The notes beneath the pieces are model-generated. The model did not search any database. It worked only from the letters and a program-made list of their open reading frames with translations, and had not been told where the DNA came from. Shown piece after piece: positions 17,247 to 24,408 of a stretch of DNA of 64,000 bases. This stretch comes from Rhizobiales bacterium GAS188. Its GTDB lineage: Bacteria > Pseudomonadota > Alphaproteobacteria > Rhizobiales > Beijerinckiaceae. The translations under genes and the position numbers were made by a program. The DNA is taken from assembly GCA_900104855.1 (NCBI GenBank), contig FNSS01000002.1, forward strand, positions 186,001 through 250,000, given 5' to 3'. Numbering within the stretch: the first letter of the stretch is position 1; every line of letters begins with the position of its first letter.

Positions 17247-18302
17247 ATGCCGGCTGAAGCGATCCTCTTTGTCGCAGCCCTGATCGCTGTGGTCTTCGTC
17301 TTCACGGCCGCGCGCATCTTCGCCGGGACGCTGCTCATCCTCTGCCTCGCCGTCATGGCCTGGCGTCTGGCGCTGGCCATGACGCGTGGCGCGCCCATGC
17401 CGGCGCGGCGATCCGCGGCCGGTGCTTTGAGTGGTGACGGGCCACGTCTTACCGTGCGCAAGGCCGTGCGGCCGCTTGCTGCGGTTCTCGCCGAGCTCGA
17501 CGCCATGACCGGCTGGGCCTCGGTCAAGGCCGAGGTCCACAAGCTCGTCGCCGTTCTGCAAACCGAGCGCGCGCGCAAGCGCCACGGCATCAAGACGGCG
17601 CCGCCGAGCCTGCATCTCGTCTTCCTTGGCAATCCCGGCACCGGCAAGACCACGGCTGCCCGCCTTATGGGCGAGATCCTGGTCGGCCTCGGCTTGCTGC
17701 GCTCCGGCCATGTCGTCGAGGTCGACCGCGGCTAGCTGGTCGCGGGCTTCATCGGACAGACCGCCATGAAGACAGAGCGAGCCGTCGAATCGGCCCTCGA
17801 CGGTGTGCTGTTCATCGATGAAGCCTATGCGCTTGCCCCCTTGGCGAACGGCGGCGACTTCGGCCGGGAGGCGATCGACACCCTGCTCAAGCTGATGGAG
17901 GACGAGCGCGACCGCCTCTGCGTCATCGCCGCCGGCTACACGGGCGAGATGCGCCGCTTCCTCGATGCCAATCCAGGCCTGCGCTCGCGCTTCGGCCGCA
18001 TCATCACTTTCGAGGACTACGATGCGGACGAGCTCGCCGCGATCTACCGGGATCTCGCAAGGCGCGAAGGCTTCGCCCTCGACCCTGGGGCCGATGCGGC
18101 GGCAATGCGTGTCTGCGTGCGAATGGAAGCCGAGCGCGGTGAACAGTTCGGCAATGGCCGCGCCGTGCGCACGCTCTGGGAGCGCACCCGCGAAGCCCAG
18201 GCCCTGCGCCTCGCACGATCTGGCGTCGGATTGGGCCGCGATCCCATCATGCGCATCGAGGCGCGCGACATCGAGGCGGCCAGTGAGGGAGGGAGCCCAT
18301 GA
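17247..18302 (+). pseudogene. CbbX/SpoVK-like AAA ATPase split by an amber codon
   Basis: The frame 17247-18302 encodes one AAA protein of about 351 codons: two N-terminal membrane helices, Walker [10 protein letters not shown], then VEVDRG, a TAG at 17733-17735, and [13 protein letters not shown], the [14 protein letters not shown] Walker B, and the arginine-finger region [17 protein letters not shown]. Both halves are in the same frame and nothing else is lost, so the stop is the only lesion. CbbX-like ATPases next to traG occur in conjugative elements, but their job there is not known to me. Explanations are a recent null mutation, a sequencing error, or readthrough. The two halves could also be made separately; the second has an ATG at 17766. 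Confidence 0.85.
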
Positions 18303-18673
18303 CCCGCGGCGAACTCATCTCCCATCTGCGCCGCGCGCTGTCCCTCGTGCCGGCGCTGATCCGGCACAATCCGCTGTTCCGCTATGCGGCTATCGGCGCC
18401 GTCCTCTTCCTGCTTCTCGTCATCGGCCGTCTCGCGCAGGATATGGCAGGCCCCGGCCCGATTCCGCTGGCGCCGGATGCCGATGTCGTCACGGCTCCGG
18501 CCGATCGACCGCCATCCGCCGCGACGCCGACATCGAGAACAACGAACCCCGCCGCGGTGCCGAGCATCGCGCCCGGCCGTTCGCTCGACGCTGTCAGCGT
18601 TGGTGCCGCGCCAGCCGACGGCTTCGGCACCCTGCCCCCAAGAAACAGACAAGCATTAGGCAAGCACCCGTGA
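18299..18673 (+). CDS. Small bitopic membrane protein downstream of AAA gene
   Basis: 124-aa protein, ATG overlapping the AAA stop (ATGA). One membrane helix is seen at about residues 28-46 ([20 protein letters not shown]), followed by a Pro/Ala/Thr-rich tail likely in the periplasm and low in predicted structure. No family recognised. Coupling to both neighbours implies a role in the same transfer module, perhaps as a periplasmic linker protein. Confidence 0.65.
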   Translation: MTRGELISHLRRALSLVPALIRHNPLFRYAAIGAVLFLLLVIGRLAQDMAGPGPIPLAPDADVVTAPADRPPSAATPTSRTTNPAAVPSIAPGRSLDAVSVGAAPADGFGTLPPRNRQALGKHP

Positions 18674-19386
18674 TCCGACCCGCTCTTGTTCTTGCAGTTT
18701 CCGGCTTGCTCGCCGTCACTTGCCCGGCACTGGCGCAATCTCCGCCGGCGCCATCTTCGCCCGCATCGTCGACCGATCAGCGCCTCGACCGGATCGATGG
18801 CAAGCTCGACGAGATCCTGCGGCGCCTCGGGGTAGAAACCATGTCGACTGGCCAATCGGCCCCCTCCTCCGCCCCGGCGCAAGCACCACAGCTGCCCGCG
18901 GCTGCTGTCGTCCAGCCCGAAAGCACCGCCTACAAGCCCGGTGCCGTCGCCATCGTTCATGAGGCACCCGACAAACCCCGCGACCTCCAATCGATTCCGG
19001 CCGATAGCGTCGGCGGCTTCGTCTATGCCGGCGGCCCCATCGCGCTCCACGATCTCAAGTCGAAAGGCGTGCGCTACACCGGCCTCGCCGGGCTCGAGCT
19101 GCAAGGCTGGCTCAAGATCACCACCGCCGGCCGCACCCAGCTTGGCATGGAGTTTCGCGCCATCACCGGCGCCAATGCCGTGATCGCACCCTCCTGCATT
19201 GCCGCGGCCTGGCTCGAGAACCGCTCGATCGGCACCGAGACCCGCGAGATCCCGGTGCCCACGCGCGAGGAAAAGACCCTCGACCTCGTTCTCGGCGCCG
19301 ATCTCGAGCCCGGCCTCTATCGCCTGCGGGTCTGGGCCGCCTGCACCCCGACCGCGATCTCAAGCTCAATGCCGAACTCCTGGTGA
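18670..19386 (+). CDS. Exported protein of transfer operon, 3' frameshift suspected
   Basis: 238-aa protein from GTG 18670, which overlaps the upstream stop. A signal peptide (ends near PALAQ, about residue 23) is followed by a short coiled-coil-like segment (RLDRIDGKLDEILRRLG) and a C-terminal domain with SVGGFVYAGGPIALHDL and SCIAAAWLENRSI. After ACTP the frame ends quickly, but the neighbouring frame reads on sensibly as DRDLKLNAELLVKGPPDMNL to a stop at 19451, which suggests a lost base near 19352. Family unknown; probably a periplasmic accessory of the conjugation system. Confidence 0.65.
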   Translation: MIRPALVLAVSGLLAVTCPALAQSPPAPSSPASSTDQRLDRIDGKLDEILRRLGVETMSTGQSAPSSAPAQAPQLPAAAVVQPESTAYKPGAVAIVHEAPDKPRDLQSIPADSVGGFVYAGGPIALHDLKSKGVRYTGLAGLELQGWLKITTAGRTQLGMEFRAITGANAVIAPSCIAAAWLENRSIGTETREIPVPTREEKTLDLVLGADLEPGLYRLRVWAACTPTAISSSMPNSW

Positions 19387-19451
19387 AGGGCCCACCCGAC
19401 ATGAATCTGCGCCCAGTCACCGCCGCCGATCTGATCCACCAGGGCGGCTGA

Positions 19452-19855
19452 CAGAGCCGGTGCCGACGCCGATAACCGCGGCTCACCCTATCTGCAAGCA
19501 AGGCTCGTCCACGCGCCTGTCGACCAAAGGTTCTCGTAACTGGACGCACAGCGAGCTCGCCACTTGCTGCAGCATATCAAGGCCGTCTATCGGCGAGGTG
19601 ATCGCCGGCGAGAAATCCACGAACCTGCGCCCTTCGGCAAGCTCTCGAGGCGCCTCGGCACTTGCAAATTCGCCGGCATGTGCGACCGAGCATGACAGAA
19701 AGCAGACCCGGCGCCGGTCGGCGCCGGGAACTTTCTGAAGGGTGGCCCTCCGGCTCACTACGGCGCCATTTGGAAGCGCGTTCGCCTTCGGGCCGATCGC
19801 AGCAATGCCGCGATGAAGGGCGCTGCCTTCGCTGGGACACTTGTGCCCGGCGATT
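19452..19855. other. Gap without a supported gene
   Basis: About 400 bp between the convergent operon end and ssb. Short frames exist on both strands (for example minus 19483-19758), but none has recognisable similarity or a convincing start. An ncggcgccggtcggcgccgg-like self-complementary stretch is present near 19710-19730. Confidence 0.4.
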
Positions 19856-19885
19856 GGAAGGGGCCGCCTTGCGGCGGCCCCTTCC
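19856..19885 (-). terminator. Strong GC hairpin after ssb
   Basis: Arms of 13 bp (19856-19868 and 19873-19885, ggaaggggccgcc and its complement) pair perfectly around a 4-nt loop, 3 bp beyond the ssb stop. There is no T run on the ssb strand, so termination may be inefficient or the hairpin may protect the mRNA end. Confidence 0.7.
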
Positions 19886-19888
19886 AGC

Positions 19889-20230
19889 TCACTCTGCTTC
19901 GCCTTCAGTGGCCTCCGAGGGCTTCGCCAGTCGCGAGATGTCCATGCAGATCAGGTCGACGGTGAAGCGGGTCTCGTCGTCCTTCACGTAGGAGTTCTGC
20001 TTGATCCGGCCGCGGGCGTGAACCAGGTCGCCCTTCGAAAGATGCTTCTGGACGTAGCCGCGCATGCTGTCCTGGAAGATCGTGACCTCGTTCCAATGGG
20101 TGCTGTCCTTCCAGTCGCCGGCCTTGTCCTTGAAGGGGTAGTTCGCCGCCAGCGACACCCTGACCGTCGAGCCAACCGTCTTGACCTGGCCGACCCGGCC
20201 GATGATCTGGAATTCCGCGATGTTCCTCAT
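19889..20230 (-). CDS. ssb: Single-stranded DNA-binding protein
   Basis: 113-aa OB-fold protein starting MRNIAEFQIIGRVGQ at 20230 with a good ribosome site (aaaggag). It has the SSB core: VRVSLAANYPFKDK, HWNEVTIFQDSMRGYVQKHL, KGDLVHARGRIKQNSY and RFTVDLICMDI. The tail is short, acidic (EATEGEAE) and lacks the DDDIPF-type tip that recruits partners in chromosomal SSB, as is common for plasmid or ICE copies. It would protect transferred single-stranded DNA. Two broken relatives lie at 9937 and 20634. Confidence 0.92.
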   Translation of the reverse strand: MRNIAEFQIIGRVGQVKTVGSTVRVSLAANYPFKDKAGDWKDSTHWNEVTIFQDSMRGYVQKHLSKGDLVHARGRIKQNSYVKDDETRFTVDLICMDISRLAKPSEATEGEAE

Positions 20231-20393
20231 GGCGCTCTCCTTTGATGTGGGGGCGACCTGCCCCGTTGCCATGGCGACACGCAAAGGCCGGCAAGCCGGA
20301 ACCGGAGCCCGAGCGCAGCGAGGGGCAAGCGAAGCGCTGCGCCCCGGAGAGCGGAGCTGGCCGGAGGGGTATCGCCCATCCGAGCAAAGCGAG

Positions 20394-20498
20394 GACGGTC
20401 ATGCGCCCGCGAGCGAAGCGAAGACTCAGCGATAGGCCGGTCTGCAGGTGAGCCGGCGCAGACGGTCATGCCGCTGAGCGAAGCGAAGACGGCGATAG
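20394..20498 (+). repeat. Imperfect tandem repeat upstream of ssb
   Basis: Two copies (20394-20435 and 20461-20498) share gacggtcatgc, gagcgaagcgaagac and gcgatag with small indels between. The motif gcgaagcga recurs nearby (20330-20340). The copies sit about 165-270 bp upstream of the ssb start and could be a binding-site array or slippage debris. Confidence 0.6.
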
Positions 20499-20633
20499 AC
20501 CGCGAGCCAGGCGACCGAAGACTGGGGATACCGGCCAGCTCCATGCTCGATGGGGCCGTAGCGACGGCGACGGCCTTAAGTGACAAAGCCAGGCAACGGG
20601 AAAGGCGCCCACTCTTCCTCCAAGGAGACCAGC

Positions 20634-20960
20634 CAGGAACTCAGCGGAATTCCCGATCATCGTTCCAGGCAGACGCAGACGACGATTGGCTCGACGGTCA
20701 GGGTCTCGCGTGCACTGAACCGGAAAGTACACTCGGGTTGTGGGACAACACCCTCAGGAATGCAGTCACAGCTCCAGGACCTTGCAGCGCTGCGCAGACC
20801 AGGAAATCGAAGGAGGCAGGGTCGATCCACGCCATCGCGGGCCGGATCAAGCCGAACATCATTCCACGAGGGATAACGCGACCCGCTACACCGTCGATCT
20901 ATCCTGCACGGATGGTCGGAGCGGCGCTCGCGCGGTCTCCGGGTCCCCTGAAGCCAGGCC
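20634..20960 (+). pseudogene. Second ssb copy, degraded
   Basis: Plus-strand sequence parallels ssb throughout in shifting frames: a ribosome-site relic (aaggaga), a lost start codon, AEFPII, then GSTVRVSRALN, a middle with deletions, and NATRYTVDLSCTD near 20880-20915. Order and spacing match the intact gene, but there are several frameshifts and stops. It shows an earlier ssb acquisition or duplication. Confidence 0.75.
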
Positions 20961-21267
20961 GAATGCGCTCGATGGTCCTGATGGCGCGGCGCCTTCCGCC
21001 GCGAAACCCGTCGGTCGATCGCCGCCGCGAGCAGCGCCGCGCCAAAGAGGTTCAGTCGCATCCTGGCGCCCAGTTCTTCATTCACGTCGCGGATGAAACA
21101 GACGACAATGGCGAGCCGCTCGTTTCGGTGATGCGGACCGACGTTGGAACAGAAGCCCGCGACGGAAACCAGTGAGCATGCCCACCAGCCCTAAAGGCCA
21201 GAAGCGTCGTGCCGACTCAGCGCCGCCTCGAAAGAGCGCGGGGCTTTTTGGTGAACGACGCGCAGCT
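20961..21267. other. Gap without a supported gene
   Basis: The plus frame ending at 21175 reads AQFFIHVADETDDNGEPLVS near its end, which looks protein-like, but it runs backwards into the ssb relic and has no credible start. I cannot assign it. Confidence 0.35.
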
Positions 21268-21478
21268 CTAAACTGACTTGAGGCTACCGGCCGATTTCTT
21301 CCCGCTCCTCCGATCATCCTCGAGTTCGAAGCTGATCCTCTGGCCATCGTTGAGGCCGCTCATGCCGGCACGTTCCACGGCCCGAGATGTGGACGAAAAC
21401 ATCCTGGCCGCCGCCGTCTGGTTGGATGAAGCCGAAGCCCTTTTGGGGATTGAACCACTTAACCGTGCCCGTAGCCAT
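21268..21478 (-). pseudogene. Cold-shock protein gene with +1 frameshift
   Basis: From ATG 21478 the minus strand reads [18 protein letters not shown] and DVFVHIS, the RNP1 and RNP2 motifs of CspA-family nucleic-acid chaperones. One extra G near 21390 then shifts the frame; the shifted frame continues [20 protein letters not shown] to a stop at 21268. Without the insertion the product would be 69 aa, the usual CspA length. Either a pseudogene or a homopolymer sequencing error (ggg). Confidence 0.9.
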
Positions 21479-21560
21479 GTCGTATTCGATTCCTATTGGT
21501 GGCGAAGATTACTTTCAGACCGGACGCGCGCGCGGGCGGCAAACAATAGTGCCCACACTC

Positions 21561-21586
21561 AATCGATCAGGCACGCCTTCCTGGTC
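21561..21586 (+). repeat. Dispersed repeat copy 1
   Basis: Copy aatcgatcaggcacgccttc and next bases ctggtc of a motif found five times between 21.5 and 23.5 kb (others near 21868, 22197-22220 minus, 22644-22668, 23446-23472 minus). Confidence 0.7.
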
Positions 21587-21767
21587 CTGCGCTCGGCGGG
21601 ACGGCGGCCCCCTGGACGGGACCGGACTTGATGTAGCCGACCCCACGGCAAGACTTGCAGCGCTCGGGAATTCCCTCTTCAACGCTCGTGGGATCGACCC
21701 CCGTCGTGTGACAGGCCGGGCACGAGATCATGTCCTGCAATGTCGGAACTATCCGTCTATGAGTCAT
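21567..21767 (-). CDS. Small zinc-ribbon-like protein
   Basis: 66-aa protein with two Cys pairs, CPACHTTG and CKSCRGVGY, spaced like half of a DnaJ-type zinc finger. The ATG at 21767 is preceded by agga at suitable spacing. The C-terminus is Pro/Gly-rich. Such small proteins are common in rhizobia, with unknown function. The 3' end touches a dispersed repeat copy, which could mean that the tail is not original. Confidence 0.55.
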   Translation of the reverse strand: MTHRRIVPTLQDMISCPACHTTGVDPTSVEEGIPERCKSCRGVGYIKSGPVQGAAVPPSAGPGRRA

Positions 21768-21865
21768 TACTCGGTCCTAGCTTCAAAGGCGGGGGCGCAC
21801 CGATAACCGACGCTTCGTGAAAGTTTCAAGACACCGACCGCAGTAAATTCGTTAGCCGGGGCCTC

Positions 21866-21882
21866 TAATCGATCAGGCCCAT
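21866..21882 (+). repeat. Dispersed repeat copy 2 (partial)
   Basis: taatcgatcaggcccat matches the first half of the five-copy motif. The second half (gccttcctg) is missing here. Confidence 0.55.
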
Positions 21883-22195
21883 GTTGCATTGATGTTGGCA
21901 TCGGGAGGCTTTCATGCGGGAGCCGACAAGTTTCTTTTTGGGTGGGCGCAGAAATCGGCGACGCCGGGTCGCTGAATTCTTTTGGGCCTGCCGGCTCACC
22001 GACGCGAACTTCTTGAGTTGGGATGCCTTTTTCGTCGAGCCGACCCAATTCCATTTGGGTGGGCTCGCCTCGAACCTTTCCGGGGTTGCGGCGTTGATTT
22101 AGCCCGGCCACGGCCCCGAAGCCCACCCAGGCCGTAGCCCTGGACCTCGCCAGCCCTCCACCCCCCGGCGGGGTCCGCAGTCTGAATCAGGCGCG

Positions 22196-22670
22196 AGGCC
22201 ACGAAGCCGGACCTGATCGATGGAGGAAAGGGCGAGCGGCAACGCGCCGTCGATTGCCGCTCGCACCAGCGACGGGTGGAAAGGCGGTCGCCATCGTGCA
22301 ATATTGAAAGGCATGACGTGGGAAATTTACGAGGAGGCACAGCGGCGCCGTGCCGCCTTCAAGCGCGCTCTAAGCGCGCTCTAACTGAAAAGGCCATTGC
22401 TTGGCTGGAGCGGAAGGGCTTTGACGTGAGGGGCAAGTCTCTTGCTGAGATTAAGAAGCAAATCGCAGATCGCGCGAAGGTGTCTGAATTCCCGCGCGAC
22501 CGCGAGCAGGCGCGTGAGGAGCCTTAAGCAGCCGATAACCAAGTTGGCGCATATGGATTCTGCGCGGTGCATCGATCCAACCGCCGCGCATCCCCAAAGG
22601 GCGAGCGGCGTTTGCGATGGCCGCTCGCTCTTCGCGGCCCCTCAATCGATCCGGCCCGCCTTCCTGGCCT
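22196..22670. mobile_element. Candidate MITE-like element with inverted repeat ends
   Basis: The two ends are imperfect inverted repeats. Each outer end has the dispersed motif (atcgatc, ggYcc, cttc, tggcct) facing outward; just inside each lies a hairpin, gcgagcggca/tgccgctcgc (22232-22241 and 22255-22264) on the left and gcgagcggc/gccgctcgc (22601-22609 and 22620-22628) on the right. Between them is one small ORF, itself broken. No transposase is present, so if mobile it would be non-autonomous. The assignment is inferred from symmetry only. Confidence 0.45.
22313..22527 (+). pseudogene. Small ORF broken by 11-bp tandem duplication
   Basis: ATG 22313 opens MTWEIYEEAQRRRAAFKRAL and stops in the second copy of aagcgcgctct (22361-22371 and 22372-22382). 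If one copy is removed the frame continues TEKAIAWLERKGFDVRGKSL and on to a stop at 22527, giving a highly charged helical 67-aa protein. The family is not recognised. The clean restoration by deleting one unit argues that the duplication is a recent slippage event. Confidence 0.65.
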
Positions 22671-22750
22671 TACGCTCAGCTAGGCCGGCGCGTCCCTCGC
22701 CCCATGTGCGGACGTATCACGCAGAAGGGCGGCGAGCTGCCCGAAAAATG

Positions 22751-22948
22751 TCAGTGTAGATGTTTCTCGCCCCCGTAATCCTGCCTCGGCGGGTGTTCCG
22801 GTCCCATGAACTCAGACGCCCGGTCGGCAAGTTCGAGCCATCGGGTCGCTATTGCGATCAATTGCGTCCGCCACGTTGGATCGGCCACGGTCTTGGCGAA
22901 CGCCAAGCACTCCGCCGCACGCTCTCGATAAAGCTCTGCTCTGCCCAT
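22751..22948 (-). CDS. Small conserved helical protein
   Basis: 65-aa protein MGRAELYRERAAECLAFAKT, with a helical hairpin continuing DPTWRTQLIAIATRWLELAD. The pattern RAAECL.LA..V.DP..R..L..IA..WL.LA is a very common small-protein family in Bradyrhizobium and relatives, with unknown function. A ggtgag ribosome site precedes the ATG. Confidence 0.7.
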   Translation of the reverse strand: MGRAELYRERAAECLAFAKTVADPTWRTQLIAIATRWLELADRASEFMGPEHPPRQDYGGEKHLH

Positions 22949-23058
22949 CTCACCAGCTCGGTGTTGGCGGAATGCGTTGAAGAGCCAACGCTCTTTGGAG
23001 GCGGGGCTCGGCCGGACGTGACGCCCCCGCGATCAAACAGCTTAGCCGTAAATTTCCG

Positions 23059-23229
23059 TCAGCGTACGACGCGGCGGTGAACCACTACGGGTCGGTGCGC
23101 GACGGCAACGCCACGATGACCAGCACAGGCAGCGCCGCGAACGCCACGGGCGCACACCACAGCATCCGCCTCGGGGACGAAGGCCATCACGGCGAACACG
23201 GTCATAGCTGCGAACACCAAGAACTTCAT
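23059..23229 (-). CDS. Small secreted protein (rhizobial family)
   Basis: 56-aa protein from ATG 23229 with a strong ribosome site (gggagg). A signal peptide (MKFLVFAAMTVFAVMAFVPE, cleaved near ADA) precedes a short basic mature peptide with two cysteines (VVCARGVRGAACAGHRG) and a Val/His/Arg-rich end. Proteins with this VCARGVRGAACAG core are frequent in Bradyrhizobium-type genomes; function unknown. Confidence 0.75.
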   Translation of the reverse strand: MKFLVFAAMTVFAVMAFVPEADAVVCARGVRGAACAGHRGVAVAHRPVVVHRRVVR

Positions 23230-23445
23230 TTTGAACCTCCCCAAATCGGTCGAAGCTGCCCGATCAAATCGATCTCGCGACGACACGGCGGATGTAAAGA
23301 CAACGTGGGGTCCGGCGATTGGTTCCCTTATCTCGCCACGCCTGCGACACCCAATTCCAGCTCGACGAGGGCTGGCGCCCTCATGCTCGCACTCCCCGAA
23401 CGGCGCCAGATGGCCCCCACGAAGCTCGAGAGCACCGTGCGCGAG

Positions 23446-23472
23446 GCAGGAAGGCGGACCTGATCGATTGGT
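23446..23472 (-). repeat. Dispersed repeat copy 5
   Basis: Minus-strand copy: aatcgatcaggtccgccttc then ctgcc. It is the closest match to the copy at 22644-22668. Confidence 0.65.
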
Positions 23473-23490
23473 GGCGGCGAGAGCGGGGAG

Positions 23491-23754
23491 TCAGCAAATC
23501 CGTACGTGCTGCAGGCCCCAATGTGTGGCACGCCAGCGCCAGCAGTCGCGGCCCCAACCTAGTCCCCAAGGACGCGCCCACGATCTTCGGAAATAAGCGT
23601 GCGCCCAGCGGACATTCTCGATCGAGCCACCCACCTCGGCAGCGGTAACCGCAGGCATGGTTGCCAAGGCCGGTGGAACGCCGGCAATGGTCTCACTAAG
23701 GCCGCCAGCCAGCGAAGCCGATGCCAAAATCAGGGCCATGATTAGCGCCTTCAT
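23491..23754 (-). CDS. Small secreted Trp/Arg-rich protein
   Basis: 87-aa reading from ATG 23754: signal peptide (MKALIMALILASASLAGG), a hydrophobic Ala/Pro middle, then a Trp/Arg-rich C-terminus (RRSWARPWGLGWGRDCWRWR). Tails of this kind occur in small exported rhizobial proteins. No good ribosome site is visible, so the exact start and expression are uncertain. Confidence 0.45.
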   Translation of the reverse strand: MKALIMALILASASLAGGLSETIAGVPPALATMPAVTAAEVGGSIENVRWAHAYFRRSWARPWGLGWGRDCWRWRATHWGLQHVRIC

Positions 23755-23868
23755 TGAGCACATGGGCATCGACCCTTTTGCGTTTGGGACGGGTTCGGCG
23801 AAGGGCGAAACAGCGCAATTTTTACCGATCCAGAAGACGAGAGTAGAATCGGGATGATTTGAGGGCAA

Positions 23869-24300
23869 GCCCGCATCGGGCTTGGGGTCGGCTCGAGGTC
23901 TCGCGTCCTCTCCCTCCCATTCCGTCCTCTCCCTCCCACACCACTGTGCATACGGGTCCGTACACGGCGGTTCGGCGGATTAAGGCGCGGGTTGACGTGA
24001 GGGAAGCGAGACTGAGCGCGGTGAAGACGGCGTTTGGGAGGGCAAGACGAGCGCCGGGCTGCTGCCGAGCCACGATGCTCTGCGATCTTTGGATCGACCA
24101 AGATCCCGTCGGCACGCTTTCAGTTGAGCGAGCGGGCCCTCTTCGTCGGGTCCCATGAGACGGCCACGACCCGCGATATCGGTCGCATAGAGTCCGCCGA
24201 GACCGAGTTATTTGCCAGTACATTCAATATGCTTCTCGTTCGATGAGACTGGCAGCGGTGTTGAGCGACCAAATGCAATAGCAGTATAATAATTGACAAT
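23869..24300. other. Gap; possible group II intron tail relic
   Basis: No supported gene. Near 23944-23972, gtgcatacgg and ccgtacac form a stem followed by ggcggttcgg, a layout reminiscent of the domain IV-V end of a bacterial group II intron, but with no reverse transcriptase nearby. An AT-rich stretch at 24270-24310 contains ttgaca (24294-24299) and probably the htrA promoter. Confidence 0.35.
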
Positions 24301-24408
24301 TCGGATTACCAAGATTTCATGAGCGGGACAGGAGAGCGCAACAACCTTCTCTCCATATGCACTCCGCAACAGGCCCGGGAAATACCTTGGGTCAAAGGAG
24401 CTCATGTC

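Noticed and set aside
17965-19386. Long plus frame through the AAA gene, the bitopic gene and the exported-protein gene.
   Set aside because: Only the part after GTG 18670 has a signal peptide and sensible composition; the earlier part overlaps two better-supported genes.
20301-20500. Repeated gcgaagcga units as a possible CRISPR array or iteron origin.
   Set aside because: Only two full imperfect copies, with unequal spacing and no Rep or Cas gene nearby.
20468-21175. Plus-strand 235-codon frame.
   Set aside because: Runs through the tandem repeat and the scrambled ssb; only the last 40 codons look protein-like, and no start fits them.
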